Made by a program: the position numbers and the translations under genes
Notes under the pieces: generated by a model
Database searches by the model: none
Seen by the model: only the letters and a program-made list of their open reading frames with translations
What the model was told of the DNA's origin: nothing
Source of the DNA: Zhongshania aquatica
GTDB taxonomy: Bacteria > Pseudomonadota > Gammaproteobacteria > Pseudomonadales > Spongiibacteraceae
NCBI RefSeq assembly: GCF_027257955.1
Contig: NZ_JANZNQ010000011.1
Span: forward strand, 80,054 to 144,053
Reading direction: 5' to 3'
Length of the DNA: 64,000 nucleotides
Part shown: piece after piece, positions 50,840-60,162 of the stretch
Numbering within the stretch: the stretch's first letter is position 1
How the letters are laid out: every line of letters starts with the position of its first letter

Positions 50840-53800
50840 AGCTTTGGCGATGGATTTACTTCTGTGTTTTTGTGCTGTTTTGCGGTTTGTTTTACCAGTG
50901 GTTTTTTAGTGGTGAAACCAACTCAGATGCCCAAACGCCTGAAGAATTTGGTTTTGAAAGCGTTGTTCAGACTGGTACTTCGACGGTTAATCCCGATGAG
51001 TCGAATCTACGTATCGTCGACGAATTAGTCGATCAGATGCAGCTAGCTGATGCGCTTGATCGAAGAGAATTATTAGTTAGCGCTTTAGATAGATTGCTAT
51101 TATTAGATCCCAATAAGCCCGCCGCGGCTTTTTTTAAAGCCTACATGGCAATTGAGAACGGCGATGCCATAGGCGCAGACGCTATTTTACTGGCGCAAGA
51201 AAATAGCGCCCCAGATGCCCTTACTACTCGGCAGCTTGCTTCTTATATCAAGGCGATGACAAGTCAACGTAATACCTTGCAGCAAGCGCGTATTTTTCGT
51301 CGTGCTGCGCGGTATGACGAAGCACTCTTGATCTATAAAAAATTGTTTCCAGACGGTATGCCGACCTTAAAATTGGAGCTGGAATATCTCGATGTGCTCT
51401 CTCATATAAAAGGTAATGATGCCTTTGTACTGCACAGATTGCTGGAAATAAATCGGCAATACCCGGACGTTGCGCTGTTGGAATTGACCCTTGCTGATTT
51501 CCGAAGTCAACGTAATCCGCACGATCCTGTGGCATTGGCTATCTATCGACGATTGGCGCAGGGAGACGGCTTTGGTCGGCGTGCCGCCGACTCATGGATT
51601 CGCGCTTTAGGTCGTCTGCCAAACACGGCGTCGGTGTTGGATGACTACGCATTGTTAGCGCAGCGGTATCCTGGAGACTTGGATATTCAAAATGCGTATC
51701 GCAACGTTCTTAACGAGCTTGCTGCTGAGCAGGAACGCCTCAAAGATCCATATTACCGTGCGAAAAAGCAGGGTTTGGCCTTACTCGATGTGAATCGATT
51801 GAATGAAGCAGAAAAGCAACTTCGATACTCCCTGCGAGGCCGTCCTGAAGATGCCGATGTTCTGGGTGGTTTAGGCATTCTCTATTTGCGTCGTGGTGAT
51901 CATGACAGCGCCATTCTTTATTTCAACAAAGCCGCGCAATATAACCAAGACCCAGATATGGCAAGTAAATGGGCGGGCTTAATCGACACTAGTCGATATT
52001 GGTCAGCCTTGCGTCGTGGCGAATCTTTAACGAAGAAAGGCCGATTTGATGAGGCCGATGCACAGTTGAAGCGGGCTCGTGAACTTGATCCTTCGAATGC
52101 AGCGACATTTATTGCGATGGCAGAACTTGCTCTCGCGCGAGGCAAACCATTGACCGCCGACGTGTTCTATTTAGAGGCCTTACGACGAGACCCTAACTCG
52201 CGTTCAGCACTATTAGGCCGTGTGAATGTACGAGAAAGATTAAGTGGTCGTCGCGCGGCATTGGCGCTGGCGGATGCAGAATATTCGGGCGCGCAGCGGC
52301 AGCGTATCGCAGCGGAGTTAAATACTCTTCGCGTCGATGAGCAAATGGATATGCTTAAACGACTGGATCCACAACAGGGCCGAGACAGCTATATCGCTGC
52401 GATTAATAGTGCCATCGAATTAAATCCGGTATCTCCTTGGCAACGCGCAGATATTGCAACGGCATTACTTAACGTAGGAGAAGAGATCCGCGCAGATAAC
52501 TATATGGCTGATTCGTCGGCTCAGGATAAAAGTCCTGAGATGGCATTTGCCTATGGTCTTTATTTGTCGGCGAGAGGCGACTCTGCGCGAGCAATTACCG
52601 TAATGACCGCCATTCCGGAAGCAAAGCGCAGTGAAGCGATGCAAAAGAATGTCATGCGCCTACAGCTAGATAATGAATTGGCGGCAATTAAACGGCCCGA
52701 CGCGGATGATAGGACTGTGCAGCGTGATCAGTTAGATAAAATGGCGCAGCAGTATGTGGGGCAGCCGAGAGCACTTTTGCGCTTGGCAGAAATATGCTTG
52801 GATTTGGATGAGCGGCAGCGGGCGATAGGAATAGCGAATGGCTTGAGTCCAGATGATACTTGGACAATGCAGTCCCGTTTAGATTTTGGCCGCCTGCTAC
52901 TTAAACTGAATCAATTCGACCGCTTTTCACAGGGGCAGCAGCGCTGGGCTAGCGGGCAATATTCACCTGCAGAACAAGCACAGTTGGATGAGTTGGCCCT
53001 AGAGTACGACCTTGCCAGAGCGCAGTACTATGCGGAGCGTGGCGATACGATCATTGCCTATTCGATGTATCAGCGTGCTGCTGAAAATCCCGGCGCAGGT
53101 CAACTAGCGGCCCGTATTAGTTTGCTGAAAATTACCGCGCAATTAAATAATAAAGCCGAGTTGAGTAAACAAAGTGACGTCTTGCTAGAAGATAACAGTC
53201 AGCTGAACCCTAGCCAGATATTGGACATCGTGCGTGTATTACAAGGCGAGGAACTAATAGAAGAACGAAATCGCTTTATGCAGGTTTTTGCAAATCGAAA
53301 AGATGCCAGTGCGCAGCAGCTTAGAGAAGCGATGTTATTAGAAAAAGAGAGGCGTGACTGGGATGCCAGTGAATCCTTTGCGTATTCGGCGCTTAAAACG
53401 GCAAGGATGGAGGAAGGCTATAGCGCCGATGGGCCAGTACCTAGTAAAAAAACCTTGTATCAGACAGCGGATGAAAATTACTGGTTAACCAGTAGTGTTA
53501 AATCTACTATCAGCGAGTTGCGTGAGCGGCGCGACGGTTATATAAAATTTGGTTTGGATCATAGCTTTCGTAGCGGCAAAGACACCACCTCGCAGCTGCC
53601 GGTAGAAGTGCGATGGCCGGTGCCCTCATTAGATGGCCATTTATTATTTAGAGTAGATTACGTAACCGTTAAATCTGGCACTGTTGATTATTTGGATCCC
53701 GATGCGCTACCGCCAACCACCATTACCAGAGTCCCCTTTGCTGAATCGGCGAGAGGCATTGCTGTTGGCGTTGGTTGGGAGGCTGAAAAATGGCACGCCG

Positions 53801-54594
53801 ATATTGGAACTACTCCCATTGGTTTTAGAGAGTCCAGTTTAGTTGGCGGCGTGGGTATTAAAGGCGATGTGGGCGAGTTTGGTTGGAATGCGGTACTGTC
53901 TCAGCGGCCCGAGGTTAGTACCACGCTATCATACGCCGGTATGGAAGTGCCCAACGGTGCTCAGACCGTAGGTGCGGAGTGGGGCGGTGTTATCAGTAGC
54001 GGTGCCAAATTAGGGCTGAGCTACGATCTTGGCGGCGCCAATGGATATTGGGCGAGTTTGCAATATCATCAAATGACCGGCGAGCGTGTTGCAGACAATA
54101 CGAGATTTGGGTTTCTTGGGGGCGTGTATCACAGACTCATAGACGATGAAGATCGGAAATTCCGGGTGGGATTAAACGTATTACACTTCCAATACGACAA
54201 AAATTTAAGCGAAGTTACTTTGCAACACGGCTCCTATTTTAGTCCACAAAATTACGTATCAGTCTCTTTACCAGTTAGGTATTTTGGTCGACATGGGCCT
54301 AAATGGTCCTATTTATTGGCTGCCTCAGTGTCTAACTCATGGTCTACGGAAGATGCGCCGTATTTACTCGGTAGTGGGAGTACTTCGGGGGGAGGCTTTG
54401 GCTATGCGCTAGAAGCTGCACTTGAAAAGCGCGTAAGTAAACGTTGGTATGTTGGCTTGTCAGCAGATATCCAGCGGGCAGATTTTTACGAGCCAAACCA
54501 TGTAGTGATATATGCAAAATATACCTTTACTGATCGATGGCAGCCAATATGGACACCACCTGAACCGCCAATACCCTATGGTGAGTTTGACTAG
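50815..54594 (+). CDS. bcsC: Cellulose exporter BcsC (TPR plus outer-membrane barrel)
   Basis: A 1259-residue exporter. Residues about 60-890 are TPR-type helices (for example AEKQLRYSLRGRPEDADVLG and FDEADAQLKRARELDPSNAA), forming a periplasmic scaffold. The last 350 residues form the BcsC outer-membrane beta-barrel, ending KYTFTDRWQPIW...YGEFD. The start could be ATG 50815, GTG 50827 or TTG 50836, all inside the end of bcsZ. The N-terminus has one strong hydrophobic helix (WRWIYFCVFVLFCGLFYQWF) with no clear Ala-x-Ala cleavage site, unlike E. coli BcsC, so it may stay anchored in the inner membrane. Confidence 0.95.
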   Translation: MAVRVSTLKLWRWIYFCVFVLFCGLFYQWFFSGETNSDAQTPEEFGFESVVQTGTSTVNPDESNLRIVDELVDQMQLADALDRRELLVSALDRLLLLDPNKPAAAFFKAYMAIENGDAIGADAILLAQENSAPDALTTRQLASYIKAMTSQRNTLQQARIFRRAARYDEALLIYKKLFPDGMPTLKLELEYLDVLSHIKGNDAFVLHRLLEINRQYPDVALLELTLADFRSQRNPHDPVALAIYRRLAQGDGFGRRAADSWIRALGRLPNTASVLDDYALLAQRYPGDLDIQNAYRNVLNELAAEQERLKDPYYRAKKQGLALLDVNRLNEAEKQLRYSLRGRPEDADVLGGLGILYLRRGDHDSAILYFNKAAQYNQDPDMASKWAGLIDTSRYWSALRRGESLTKKGRFDEADAQLKRARELDPSNAATFIAMAELALARGKPLTADVFYLEALRRDPNSRSALLGRVNVRERLSGRRAALALADAEYSGAQRQRIAAELNTLRVDEQMDMLKRLDPQQGRDSYIAAINSAIELNPVSPWQRADIATALLNVGEEIRADNYMADSSAQDKSPEMAFAYGLYLSARGDSARAITVMTAIPEAKRSEAMQKNVMRLQLDNELAAIKRPDADDRTVQRDQLDKMAQQYVGQPRALLRLAEICLDLDERQRAIGIANGLSPDDTWTMQSRLDFGRLLLKLNQFDRFSQGQQRWASGQYSPAEQAQLDELALEYDLARAQYYAERGDTIIAYSMYQRAAENPGAGQLAARISLLKITAQLNNKAELSKQSDVLLEDNSQLNPSQILDIVRVLQGEELIEERNRFMQVFANRKDASAQQLREAMLLEKERRDWDASESFAYSALKTARMEEGYSADGPVPSKKTLYQTADENYWLTSSVKSTISELRERRDGYIKFGLDHSFRSGKDTTSQLPVEVRWPVPSLDGHLLFRVDYVTVKSGTVDYLDPDALPPTTITRVPFAESARGIAVGVGWEAEKWHADIGTTPIGFRESSLVGGVGIKGDVGEFGWNAVLSQRPEVSTTLSYAGMEVPNGAQTVGAEWGGVISSGAKLGLSYDLGGANGYWASLQYHQMTGERVADNTRFGFLGGVYHRLIDDEDRKFRVGLNVLHFQYDKNLSEVTLQHGSYFSPQNYVSVSLPVRYFGRHGPKWSYLLAASVSNSWSTEDAPYLLGSGSTSGGGFGYALEAALEKRVSKRWYVGLSADIQRADFYEPNHVVIYAKYTFTDRWQPIWTPPEPPIPYGEFD

Positions 54595-54701
54595 CTTAAG
54601 AAATACCAAGCAAGGTTTTCATTAATGCAAATAATTACGTGGCGATCTTGTCCCTCACATATTTGAATATAGTTTGTTTATATAAGTCAGAGTGCTTAAA
54701 A

Positions 54702-54962
54702 ATGAGTCGCAAACTAGTTCTTGTTGTCTTTGCTATTCTGTTGATTTCTTGCGCTAATCAATCGGCGTCACAGCAATCTGGTCGAGAATCCGGGCCTGTC
54801 GTTGTTGGCGGCGATCATAACGCGAAGGGGTGTATTGGATCTGCCGGTTATTCGTGGTGCGAGCGTACTGAGAAATGTGAACGTCCTTGGGAGCTTTCAG
54901 AGCAAGAGAGCTTTACTCTGGAAAATGAGGGTTTCGCCAACTTTTGTGCCCCAGATAAATAA
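54702..54962 (+). CDS. Small Cys-rich lipoprotein
   Basis: An 86-residue predicted lipoprotein. I use ATG 54702 (MSRKLVLVVFAILLISC); the open frame upstream to 54639 has no ribosome support. The lipobox LISC places the lipid on Cys17, with Ala at +2, which favours outer-membrane sorting. The mature C-terminus carries KGCIGSAGYSWCERTEKCER with Cys44, Cys53 and Cys59 plus a later Cys82, giving two possible disulphides. This GC-x-SAGY-x-WC pattern occurs in small Gram-negative lipoproteins, but I know no function. It follows bcsC by about 107 bases. Confidence 0.75.
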   Translation: MSRKLVLVVFAILLISCANQSASQQSGRESGPVVVGGDHNAKGCIGSAGYSWCERTEKCERPWELSEQESFTLENEGFANFCAPDK

Positions 54963-55005
54963 TCCACGGTACTACTAATCTACCGTATATTTTACAGGCG
55001 GATTT

Positions 55006-56280
55006 TTGAAAACTTGTTTGAACGTTCTAATCATTGGCTATGTGTGGCCTGAGCCAAATTCTTCGGCGGCGGGTCGACGGATGATGGATTTAATCTCGGT
55101 ATTTCTGCGCCGAAGTGCAAACATGACCTTCGCGAGCGCAGCGCAGCGCAGCGAACACAGCGTTAATTTAGATGAAATGGGAGTAGCAACGGCCGATATT
55201 ACCCTTAATTGCTCGACCTTTGACGCTTTTGTTGAAAAGTTGAAACCGGATGTCGTCGTGTTTGACCGCTTTTTCACCGAGGAGCAATTTGGTTGGCGTG
55301 TTGAGCGTAGTTGCCAATCGGCACTGCGTATTTTAGATACCGAAGATTTACATTGCTTGCGTCACGGCCGTCATCAGGCGTTAAAGCAGGGGAGGCCGGT
55401 TGAGCGTGGCGACTTATTTAGTGAATTAGCGCAACGTGAAGTAGCCGCTATATGGCGCTGTGATATGAGCCTGATTATTTCGGATTATGAGATGGAGCTG
55501 TTGGTCGGGTTTTACGGAGTAGCGCCAGAACTGCTCCATTACTTGCCACTTTTGTCTAATCATGATGACGGAGCTACGCTGAAATGGAAATCCTTTGAGG
55601 AACGCAAGCATTGCGTGGTGATGGGGAATTTTCGCCACGCGCCGAATTGGGATGCGGTGCACTATTTACGGTCTGAGATTTGGCCAAAAATTCGTAAGAA
55701 ACTTCCTACTGTTGAATGCCATATTTACGGCGCGTATCCGCCACCCAAAGCGCTTCAGCTTCACAATGAAAAGCTGGGTTTTTTGGTAAAGGGTTGGGCT
55801 AAAGATGCTGTTGATGTGGTTGAACACGCGCGGCTTTGTTTGGCCCCACTGCGTTTTGGCGCCGGTCAAAAAGGGAAGTTGTTAGAGGCGATGGAATGCG
55901 GTACTCCGTCAGTGACCAGTGAAGTGGGTGCCGAAAGCATGCACGGGGAAATGCCATGGAGTGGTGTGGTCATTCCCGACTCTGCGGTGTTTTCCGACGA
56001 ATTTGCTGCTGCGGTCATATCACTTTATCAGACAGAGAATGATTGGTTGTTAGCTCAGGAAAGGGGGGAGAGTTTGATCGCGTCACGCTTTCAAAGGAAT
56101 GTGTATTTGCCGCTATTTGAACAGCGGGTAGAGAAACTTTTAAATTCACTCCAAACCCACAGGCAATGTCACTTTACCGGTTTGATGCTGCGTCATCACT
56201 CTCTTAAGAGTCATCAATATATGTCCCAATGGATAGAGCTGAAGGGGCGTTTGGCTGAGCGAAGTAAGGATGATTCCTGA
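55006..56280 (+). CDS. GT4-type glycosyltransferase
   Basis: A 424-residue GT-B fold glycosyltransferase. It starts at TTG 55006 with AGGCGGA upstream. The N-terminal domain opens with a LIIGYVWPEPNSSAAGRR strand-loop typical of group 1 enzymes. The C-terminal donor domain has RHAPNWDAVHYL, VKGWAKDAVDVVEHARL and the key CLAPLRFGAGQKGKLLEAME segment with Glu-x7-Glu-like spacing. It is cytoplasmic. The sugar donor is unknown. It is 43 bases after the lipoprotein gene and within 0.5 kb of bcsC, so it could act on a surface glycan, but it is not part of any known bcs operon. Confidence 0.85.
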   Translation: MKTCLNVLIIGYVWPEPNSSAAGRRMMDLISVFLRRSANMTFASAAQRSEHSVNLDEMGVATADITLNCSTFDAFVEKLKPDVVVFDRFFTEEQFGWRVERSCQSALRILDTEDLHCLRHGRHQALKQGRPVERGDLFSELAQREVAAIWRCDMSLIISDYEMELLVGFYGVAPELLHYLPLLSNHDDGATLKWKSFEERKHCVVMGNFRHAPNWDAVHYLRSEIWPKIRKKLPTVECHIYGAYPPPKALQLHNEKLGFLVKGWAKDAVDVVEHARLCLAPLRFGAGQKGKLLEAMECGTPSVTSEVGAESMHGEMPWSGVVIPDSAVFSDEFAAAVISLYQTENDWLLAQERGESLIASRFQRNVYLPLFEQRVEKLLNSLQTHRQCHFTGLMLRHHSLKSHQYMSQWIELKGRLAERSKDDS

Positions 56281-56401
56281 GCATTGCTTTTAAGGCTTAA
56301 ATCTGCGAATGTTGACAGGCTTCACAAAACACCCAAAAAATTAATAATAAAAGTTGCTGATACGCGGGCTTTGTAAGCGGGCTGGCGGAGGTCATTGCTA
56401 T

Positions 56402-57157
56402 ATGCAACACATGATTTTTGATGCTCACTTGCACATTATTGATCCTGCTTTTCCGTTGGTCAGTAATGATGGTTTTTTGCCAGAGGCATTCACCGTTGAC
56501 GATTACGTAGGTCAAACCGCGGCATTAGGTGTCGGTGGCGGCGCCGTTGTTTCGGGTTCATTTCAGAGCTTTGACCAAAGCTATTTAATTGCCGCACTTG
56601 CTGCCTTGGGCCCGACTTTCGTCGGTGTAACTCAGCTCCCTTATACCGTTAGCGATGAAGATTTATTTTTACTTGCTGGTCACGGTGTGCGCGCAGTGCG
56701 ATTTAACTTACGGCGCGGCGGCTCTGAGGGAAGCGAGTATCTCTGCGACTTTGCTCATCGGGTATATGATCTACTAGGCTGGCACATAGAAATCTACGCC
56801 GACTGCAAAACCCTAACTGACTTCGCCGATAAATTGTGTCAGCTTCCGGCAATTAGTATTGATCATTTGGGATTATCAAAAGAAGGTTTGCCACTTTTGT
56901 ATAGATTGGCGGAAAGCGGCGCTCGGGTTAAAGCAACGGGATTTGGGCGGGTAGATTTTGCGGTTAGCCAAGCGATAAAGCGGCTATTTGACATTAATCC
57001 AGATGCTTTAATGTTCGGTACTGATCTTCCTTCCACACGTTCGCCTCGCGCGTTTAATCCGGTCGATATAGAAATAATTGGCAACGCGCTTGGCGACGAG
57101 GCAACCAAGAAAGTACTGTGGGATAATGCCTCGGCCTTTTATCGTCTAGGCGTTTAG
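56402..57157 (+). CDS. Amidohydrolase family protein
   Basis: A 251-residue TIM-barrel hydrolase. ATG 56402 (MQHMIFDAHLHI) has GGAGG upstream; ATG 56411 is also possible. The metal-binding HxH motif is His9-Leu-His11. A further His lies in ISIDHLGL, and the late metal Asp in MFGTDLPSTR. This is the layout of the amidohydrolase_2 subgroup (small lactonase/decarboxylase-like enzymes of 250-300 residues). The substrate is unknown. It follows the glycosyltransferase by 121 bases on the same strand. Confidence 0.87.
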   Translation: MQHMIFDAHLHIIDPAFPLVSNDGFLPEAFTVDDYVGQTAALGVGGGAVVSGSFQSFDQSYLIAALAALGPTFVGVTQLPYTVSDEDLFLLAGHGVRAVRFNLRRGGSEGSEYLCDFAHRVYDLLGWHIEIYADCKTLTDFADKLCQLPAISIDHLGLSKEGLPLLYRLAESGARVKATGFGRVDFAVSQAIKRLFDINPDALMFGTDLPSTRSPRAFNPVDIEIIGNALGDEATKKVLWDNASAFYRLGV

Positions 57158-57439
57158 ACGTCTGTTTATCGTGTTGACCCGACTAGTCTGGTTCTTTAAA
57201 GTGCCTCGGCTAAATTACTTGCGCTAATACCTTTCCCACCACCATCAGCTATATCTCCAAGGTGTTATTATTACGGTGTTGATTTCAGATTCAGCGTAGC
57301 TTGTTTGGTAACCGCTTTTGATGGTGATGGATGATTTCCCCGTTTGACTATGTAATGTCCCTTTTATGGTAGCTTTTCTGATTGATTTGCTTATGTGGTG
57401 TTTAGTCCCAGTGCTTGAACCTTTGGATACTCGACGGCG

Positions 57440-58381
57440 ATGATCATGGGCGCGGGGCTTGTTGCGATGGTATGGGGTTGCGCACTGTTATTAGATCGAG
57501 TTTTGGGCGAGCCAACTCGCTGGCATCCTCTGGTCGGTTTTGGAAATGTGGCGAAGCATATCGAGTCGCGCTTAAATATTGGCGCGCGACCAATAACTAC
57601 ACGTTTCTATGGTGTCGTTGGGTGGTCATTATTGGTGTGTCCGCCGGTATTATTAATATGGGTATTACGCGACTATATTGATCAACTGTCTCCATTATCA
57701 GCGCTCATGTTTGACTGTCTTGTGCTCTACTGGGCTATAGGTTGGCGTAGTTTGTGCGAGCACATTCGTCCTGTCGGCCATGCGTTGTCGGCGGGAAATA
57801 TAGACGAGGCGCGATTGAAAATAAGTTATATCGTCAGTCGAGATACCGCCTCGTTAAATGATGAACAGATTTTGTCGGCGGGCCTAGAGACCACATTAGA
57901 AAATAGCAGTGATGCGCTTTTTGCTTCTTTGTTTTGGTATGCTTTGGCTGGCCCCGCTGGTGTGGTGCTACATCGATTATCGAATACATTGGATGCTATG
58001 TGGGGATACAAAAGCGCTCGCTATCGCTATTTTGGTTGGTGTGCCGCCCGAAGTGATGATGTGTTCAATTTTTTTCCTGCGCAACTTACCTCATTTGGTT
58101 TCAGTGTATTAGCCCTGTCGGGCCGAGGATTTCGTTGTTGGTTTGAGCAGGGTTGGCGCTGGAAAAGTATCAATGCGGGGTCGGTAATGGCGAGTGGTGC
58201 GGCGGCTCTGAATATAGTTTTGGGTGGCGCCGCGACCTATCATGGCGAAACGGTGGTCCGTCCTCATTTAGGTTGTGGGCACAAGCCACGTGCCATAGAT
58301 TTGGAGCGAAGTATTCGGTTGATCAACCGTCTGTTGCTATTGTGGGTGGTCGGCGCGGTGATGTTAGGGCTTATGGTATGA
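57440..58381 (+). CDS. cbiB: Adenosylcobinamide-phosphate synthase CbiB/CobD
   Basis: A 313-residue membrane enzyme that attaches aminopropanol (or its phosphate) to adenosylcobyric acid in cobalamin synthesis. It has the family N-terminus (DRVLGEPTRWHPLVGFGN), where the GEP-x-x-x-HP motif is diagnostic, and the internal SRDTASLNDEQI block. Several membrane helices and GYKSARYRYFGWCAARSDDVFNFFPA follow. The stop overlaps the cobC start codon (ATGA). The 282 bases upstream hold no gene and no recognisable cobalamin riboswitch. Confidence 0.93.
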   Translation: MIMGAGLVAMVWGCALLLDRVLGEPTRWHPLVGFGNVAKHIESRLNIGARPITTRFYGVVGWSLLVCPPVLLIWVLRDYIDQLSPLSALMFDCLVLYWAIGWRSLCEHIRPVGHALSAGNIDEARLKISYIVSRDTASLNDEQILSAGLETTLENSSDALFASLFWYALAGPAGVVLHRLSNTLDAMWGYKSARYRYFGWCAARSDDVFNFFPAQLTSFGFSVLALSGRGFRCWFEQGWRWKSINAGSVMASGAAALNIVLGGAATYHGETVVRPHLGCGHKPRAIDLERSIRLINRLLLLWVVGAVMLGLMV

Positions 58382-59421
58382 ATGAAGACACGTATTTGGC
58401 TCCCCGTCATGGTGGCGACCCCCGCCACATGCCGGCTAGTCCGCCTGACTTAGAGATGCTTGATCTGGCAACCGGAGTTAATCCTTCGGCCTGGCCAGTG
58501 CCAGTGCCGCCAATGGAGTGTTACACAAAGTTGCCCTACTTTAGCGATGGGCTTCAACAGGCGGCGGCGCAGTATTATGGTGTGGCAGCAGAGAACCTAT
58601 TGGCAACAGCGGGAAGTCAGCCAGTTATTCAGCAACTGCCTTTTATGGCGCCTCGCGGTCGGGTATTACTGCCGTCGGTTGGCTATGAAGAGCATCGCTA
58701 TCGCTGGCATTTGGCCGGTCACGATATTTCACTGTTCGATGACTATGATCGAGACCGTGTCGCACGCCAAATAGTGACCGATGGTATTAAGCATTTGGTG
58801 CTTATCAGTCCGAACAACCCCAGCGCGGATCAAGTCGGCATCGCTAAGCTGCGATTCTGGCATTCTTTACTCCCTGAAGATGGCTTATTGGTTGTCGATC
58901 AAGCCTTTGCTGATGCCAATCCAGAGAGTGATGTATCGGCAATGGCAGGTGAGAGAGGGGTTGTCTTATTGCGGTCCGTGGGTAAGTTTTTTGGCTTGCC
59001 GGGACTTCGCCTAGGCTTTGTGATAACAGAGCCGTCATTGTTAGCGATCTTAAATAAAGACTTGGGCCCTTGGGCGGTCAGCGGCGCAGCGCAGTGGATT
59101 GGCGAGCGCGCCTTGGCTGATGCTGGCTGGCAGCGGGAAATGCGGCTGAAATTGAAACGAGAATCTGAGCAACAAGCAGCGTTGCTGACGTCGACCTTTG
59201 CGGCTTACGGCGTGCGTTGTGTGCATTCAGCATTGTTTATCACCCTTATTATGCCCTTGGTTCGTGCCGAGTTGCTTCAAACGGCGTGTTACCAGTTGGG
59301 TTTGTCAGTGCGAGTGTATCGCTGCGGCGAAGTCGCTTACATGCGCTGGGGCTTGGCGGCGAATATTGATGAGCTGGCTGAGCGTCTCGGAAAATTAAAT
59401 ATTTCTGCATTGGCTGCGTAG
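58378..59421 (+). CDS. cobC: Threonine-phosphate decarboxylase CobC
   Basis: A 347-residue PLP-dependent class I/II aminotransferase-fold enzyme that makes (R)-1-aminopropan-2-ol phosphate for the cobalamin side arm. I start at ATG 58378 (MNEDTYLAPRHGGD), overlapping the cbiB stop; the open frame further upstream is inside cbiB. PLP Lys203 lies in RSVGKFFGLPGLRLGF, and Asp174 (VVDQAFAD) contacts the cofactor nitrogen. The N-terminal HGGD and DLATGVNP segments are typical of CobC. It supplies the substrate for CbiB, so the pair is functionally coherent. Confidence 0.94.
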   Translation: MNEDTYLAPRHGGDPRHMPASPPDLEMLDLATGVNPSAWPVPVPPMECYTKLPYFSDGLQQAAAQYYGVAAENLLATAGSQPVIQQLPFMAPRGRVLLPSVGYEEHRYRWHLAGHDISLFDDYDRDRVARQIVTDGIKHLVLISPNNPSADQVGIAKLRFWHSLLPEDGLLVVDQAFADANPESDVSAMAGERGVVLLRSVGKFFGLPGLRLGFVITEPSLLAILNKDLGPWAVSGAAQWIGERALADAGWQREMRLKLKRESEQQAALLTSTFAAYGVRCVHSALFITLIMPLVRAELLQTACYQLGLSVRVYRCGEVAYMRWGLAANIDELAERLGKLNISALAA

Positions 59422-59432
59422 CGGGGAAGGGA

Positions 59433-59795
59433 ATGGCGTCTGAGTCTGCGTTTATCGGCTACCTGATGGAACAACTTCAATGGGTTGGCCCGATTAGTGG
59501 GCGTAGAATGTTTGGCGGCTATGGCATTTTTTTAGAGGGTTTGATGTTTGGTATTGTTTTTGACAATACCCTGTACCTAAAAGTCGATGAAGACAGTAAA
59601 AGTGACTTTGTATCCCTTGGCTTGCCGCCGTTTATATATTCCCGCGGCGCAAAGGACGTTGCACTGTCTTATTTTCAGACCCCAGAAGAAGCGCTCGATG
59701 ATTCGGAGATGCTCATCACGTGGGCTAACCGCGCGTATGCAGCGGCGATGCGCTGCGCTGCTGAAAAGACGAAGAAACCGCGCAGCAGTGTATAA
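59433..59795 (+). CDS. TfoX N-terminal domain protein
   Basis: A 120-residue protein with the TfoX/Sxy N-terminal domain. Conserved blocks are GRRMFGGYGIFLEGLMFGIV (about 23-42) and LYLKVDEDS, followed by the ALSYFQTPEEALDD region. Full-length TfoX in natural competence has a second, C-terminal domain of helix-hairpin type, which is missing here, so this is the common single-domain form of unknown role. It starts 11 bases after cobC, with GGGGAAGGGA upstream of ATG 59433. Confidence 0.88.
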   Translation: MASESAFIGYLMEQLQWVGPISGRRMFGGYGIFLEGLMFGIVFDNTLYLKVDEDSKSDFVSLGLPPFIYSRGAKDVALSYFQTPEEALDDSEMLITWANRAYAAAMRCAAEKTKKPRSSV

Positions 59796-59828
59796 TGCTC
59801 ACCGATTTGCAGTGGCGGAGTTGAAATT

Positions 59829-60155
59829 ATGACAGTGATTCAAGACAGTATTACCAGCAAACTAGCGGCGGCATTAAGTCCGCAGCATCTTGAAGTGATT
59901 AATGAAAGCCATATGCATAGTGTGCCTCCAAACTCAGAAACCCATTTCAAATTAGTGATTGTGGCCGACGTTTTTAGTACTAAGCGCAAGGTGGCGCGCC
60001 AGCAGAGTGTATATCAGCTGTTGGCAGAGGAGCTGGCCGGGCCAGTGCATGCATTGGCGATGCATACCTATAGTCCAGAAGAGTGGGCAAATCGGGCTGC
60101 ACCGGCGCCAGATTCGCCGAATTGTCTTGGTGGCAGTAAAAAGGATCAGGGTTAA
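59829..60155 (+). CDS. bolA: BolA family protein
   Basis: A 108-residue BolA-like protein. It has the class II KH-like fold with [27 protein letters not shown] (in parts: [15 protein letters not shown]), the invariant His in [12 protein letters not shown], and early [16 protein letters not shown]. BolA proteins partner with monothiol glutaredoxins in iron-sulphur handling and affect cell shape and biofilm growth. E. coli BolA has 105 residues. The gene lies 7 bases before trhO. An alternative is the paralogue IbaG, but the length and ending favour BolA. Confidence 0.9.
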   Translation: MTVIQDSITSKLAAALSPQHLEVINESHMHSVPPNSETHFKLVIVADVFSTKRKVARQQSVYQLLAEELAGPVHALAMHTYSPEEWANRAAPAPDSPNCLGGSKKDQG

Positions 60156-60162
60156 TCAGCAT

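Noticed and set aside
57158..57439. Possible cobalamin riboswitch before cbiB
   Set aside because: I looked for the B12-box type core and the paired arms in this 282-base gap and found none; nothing else supported there.
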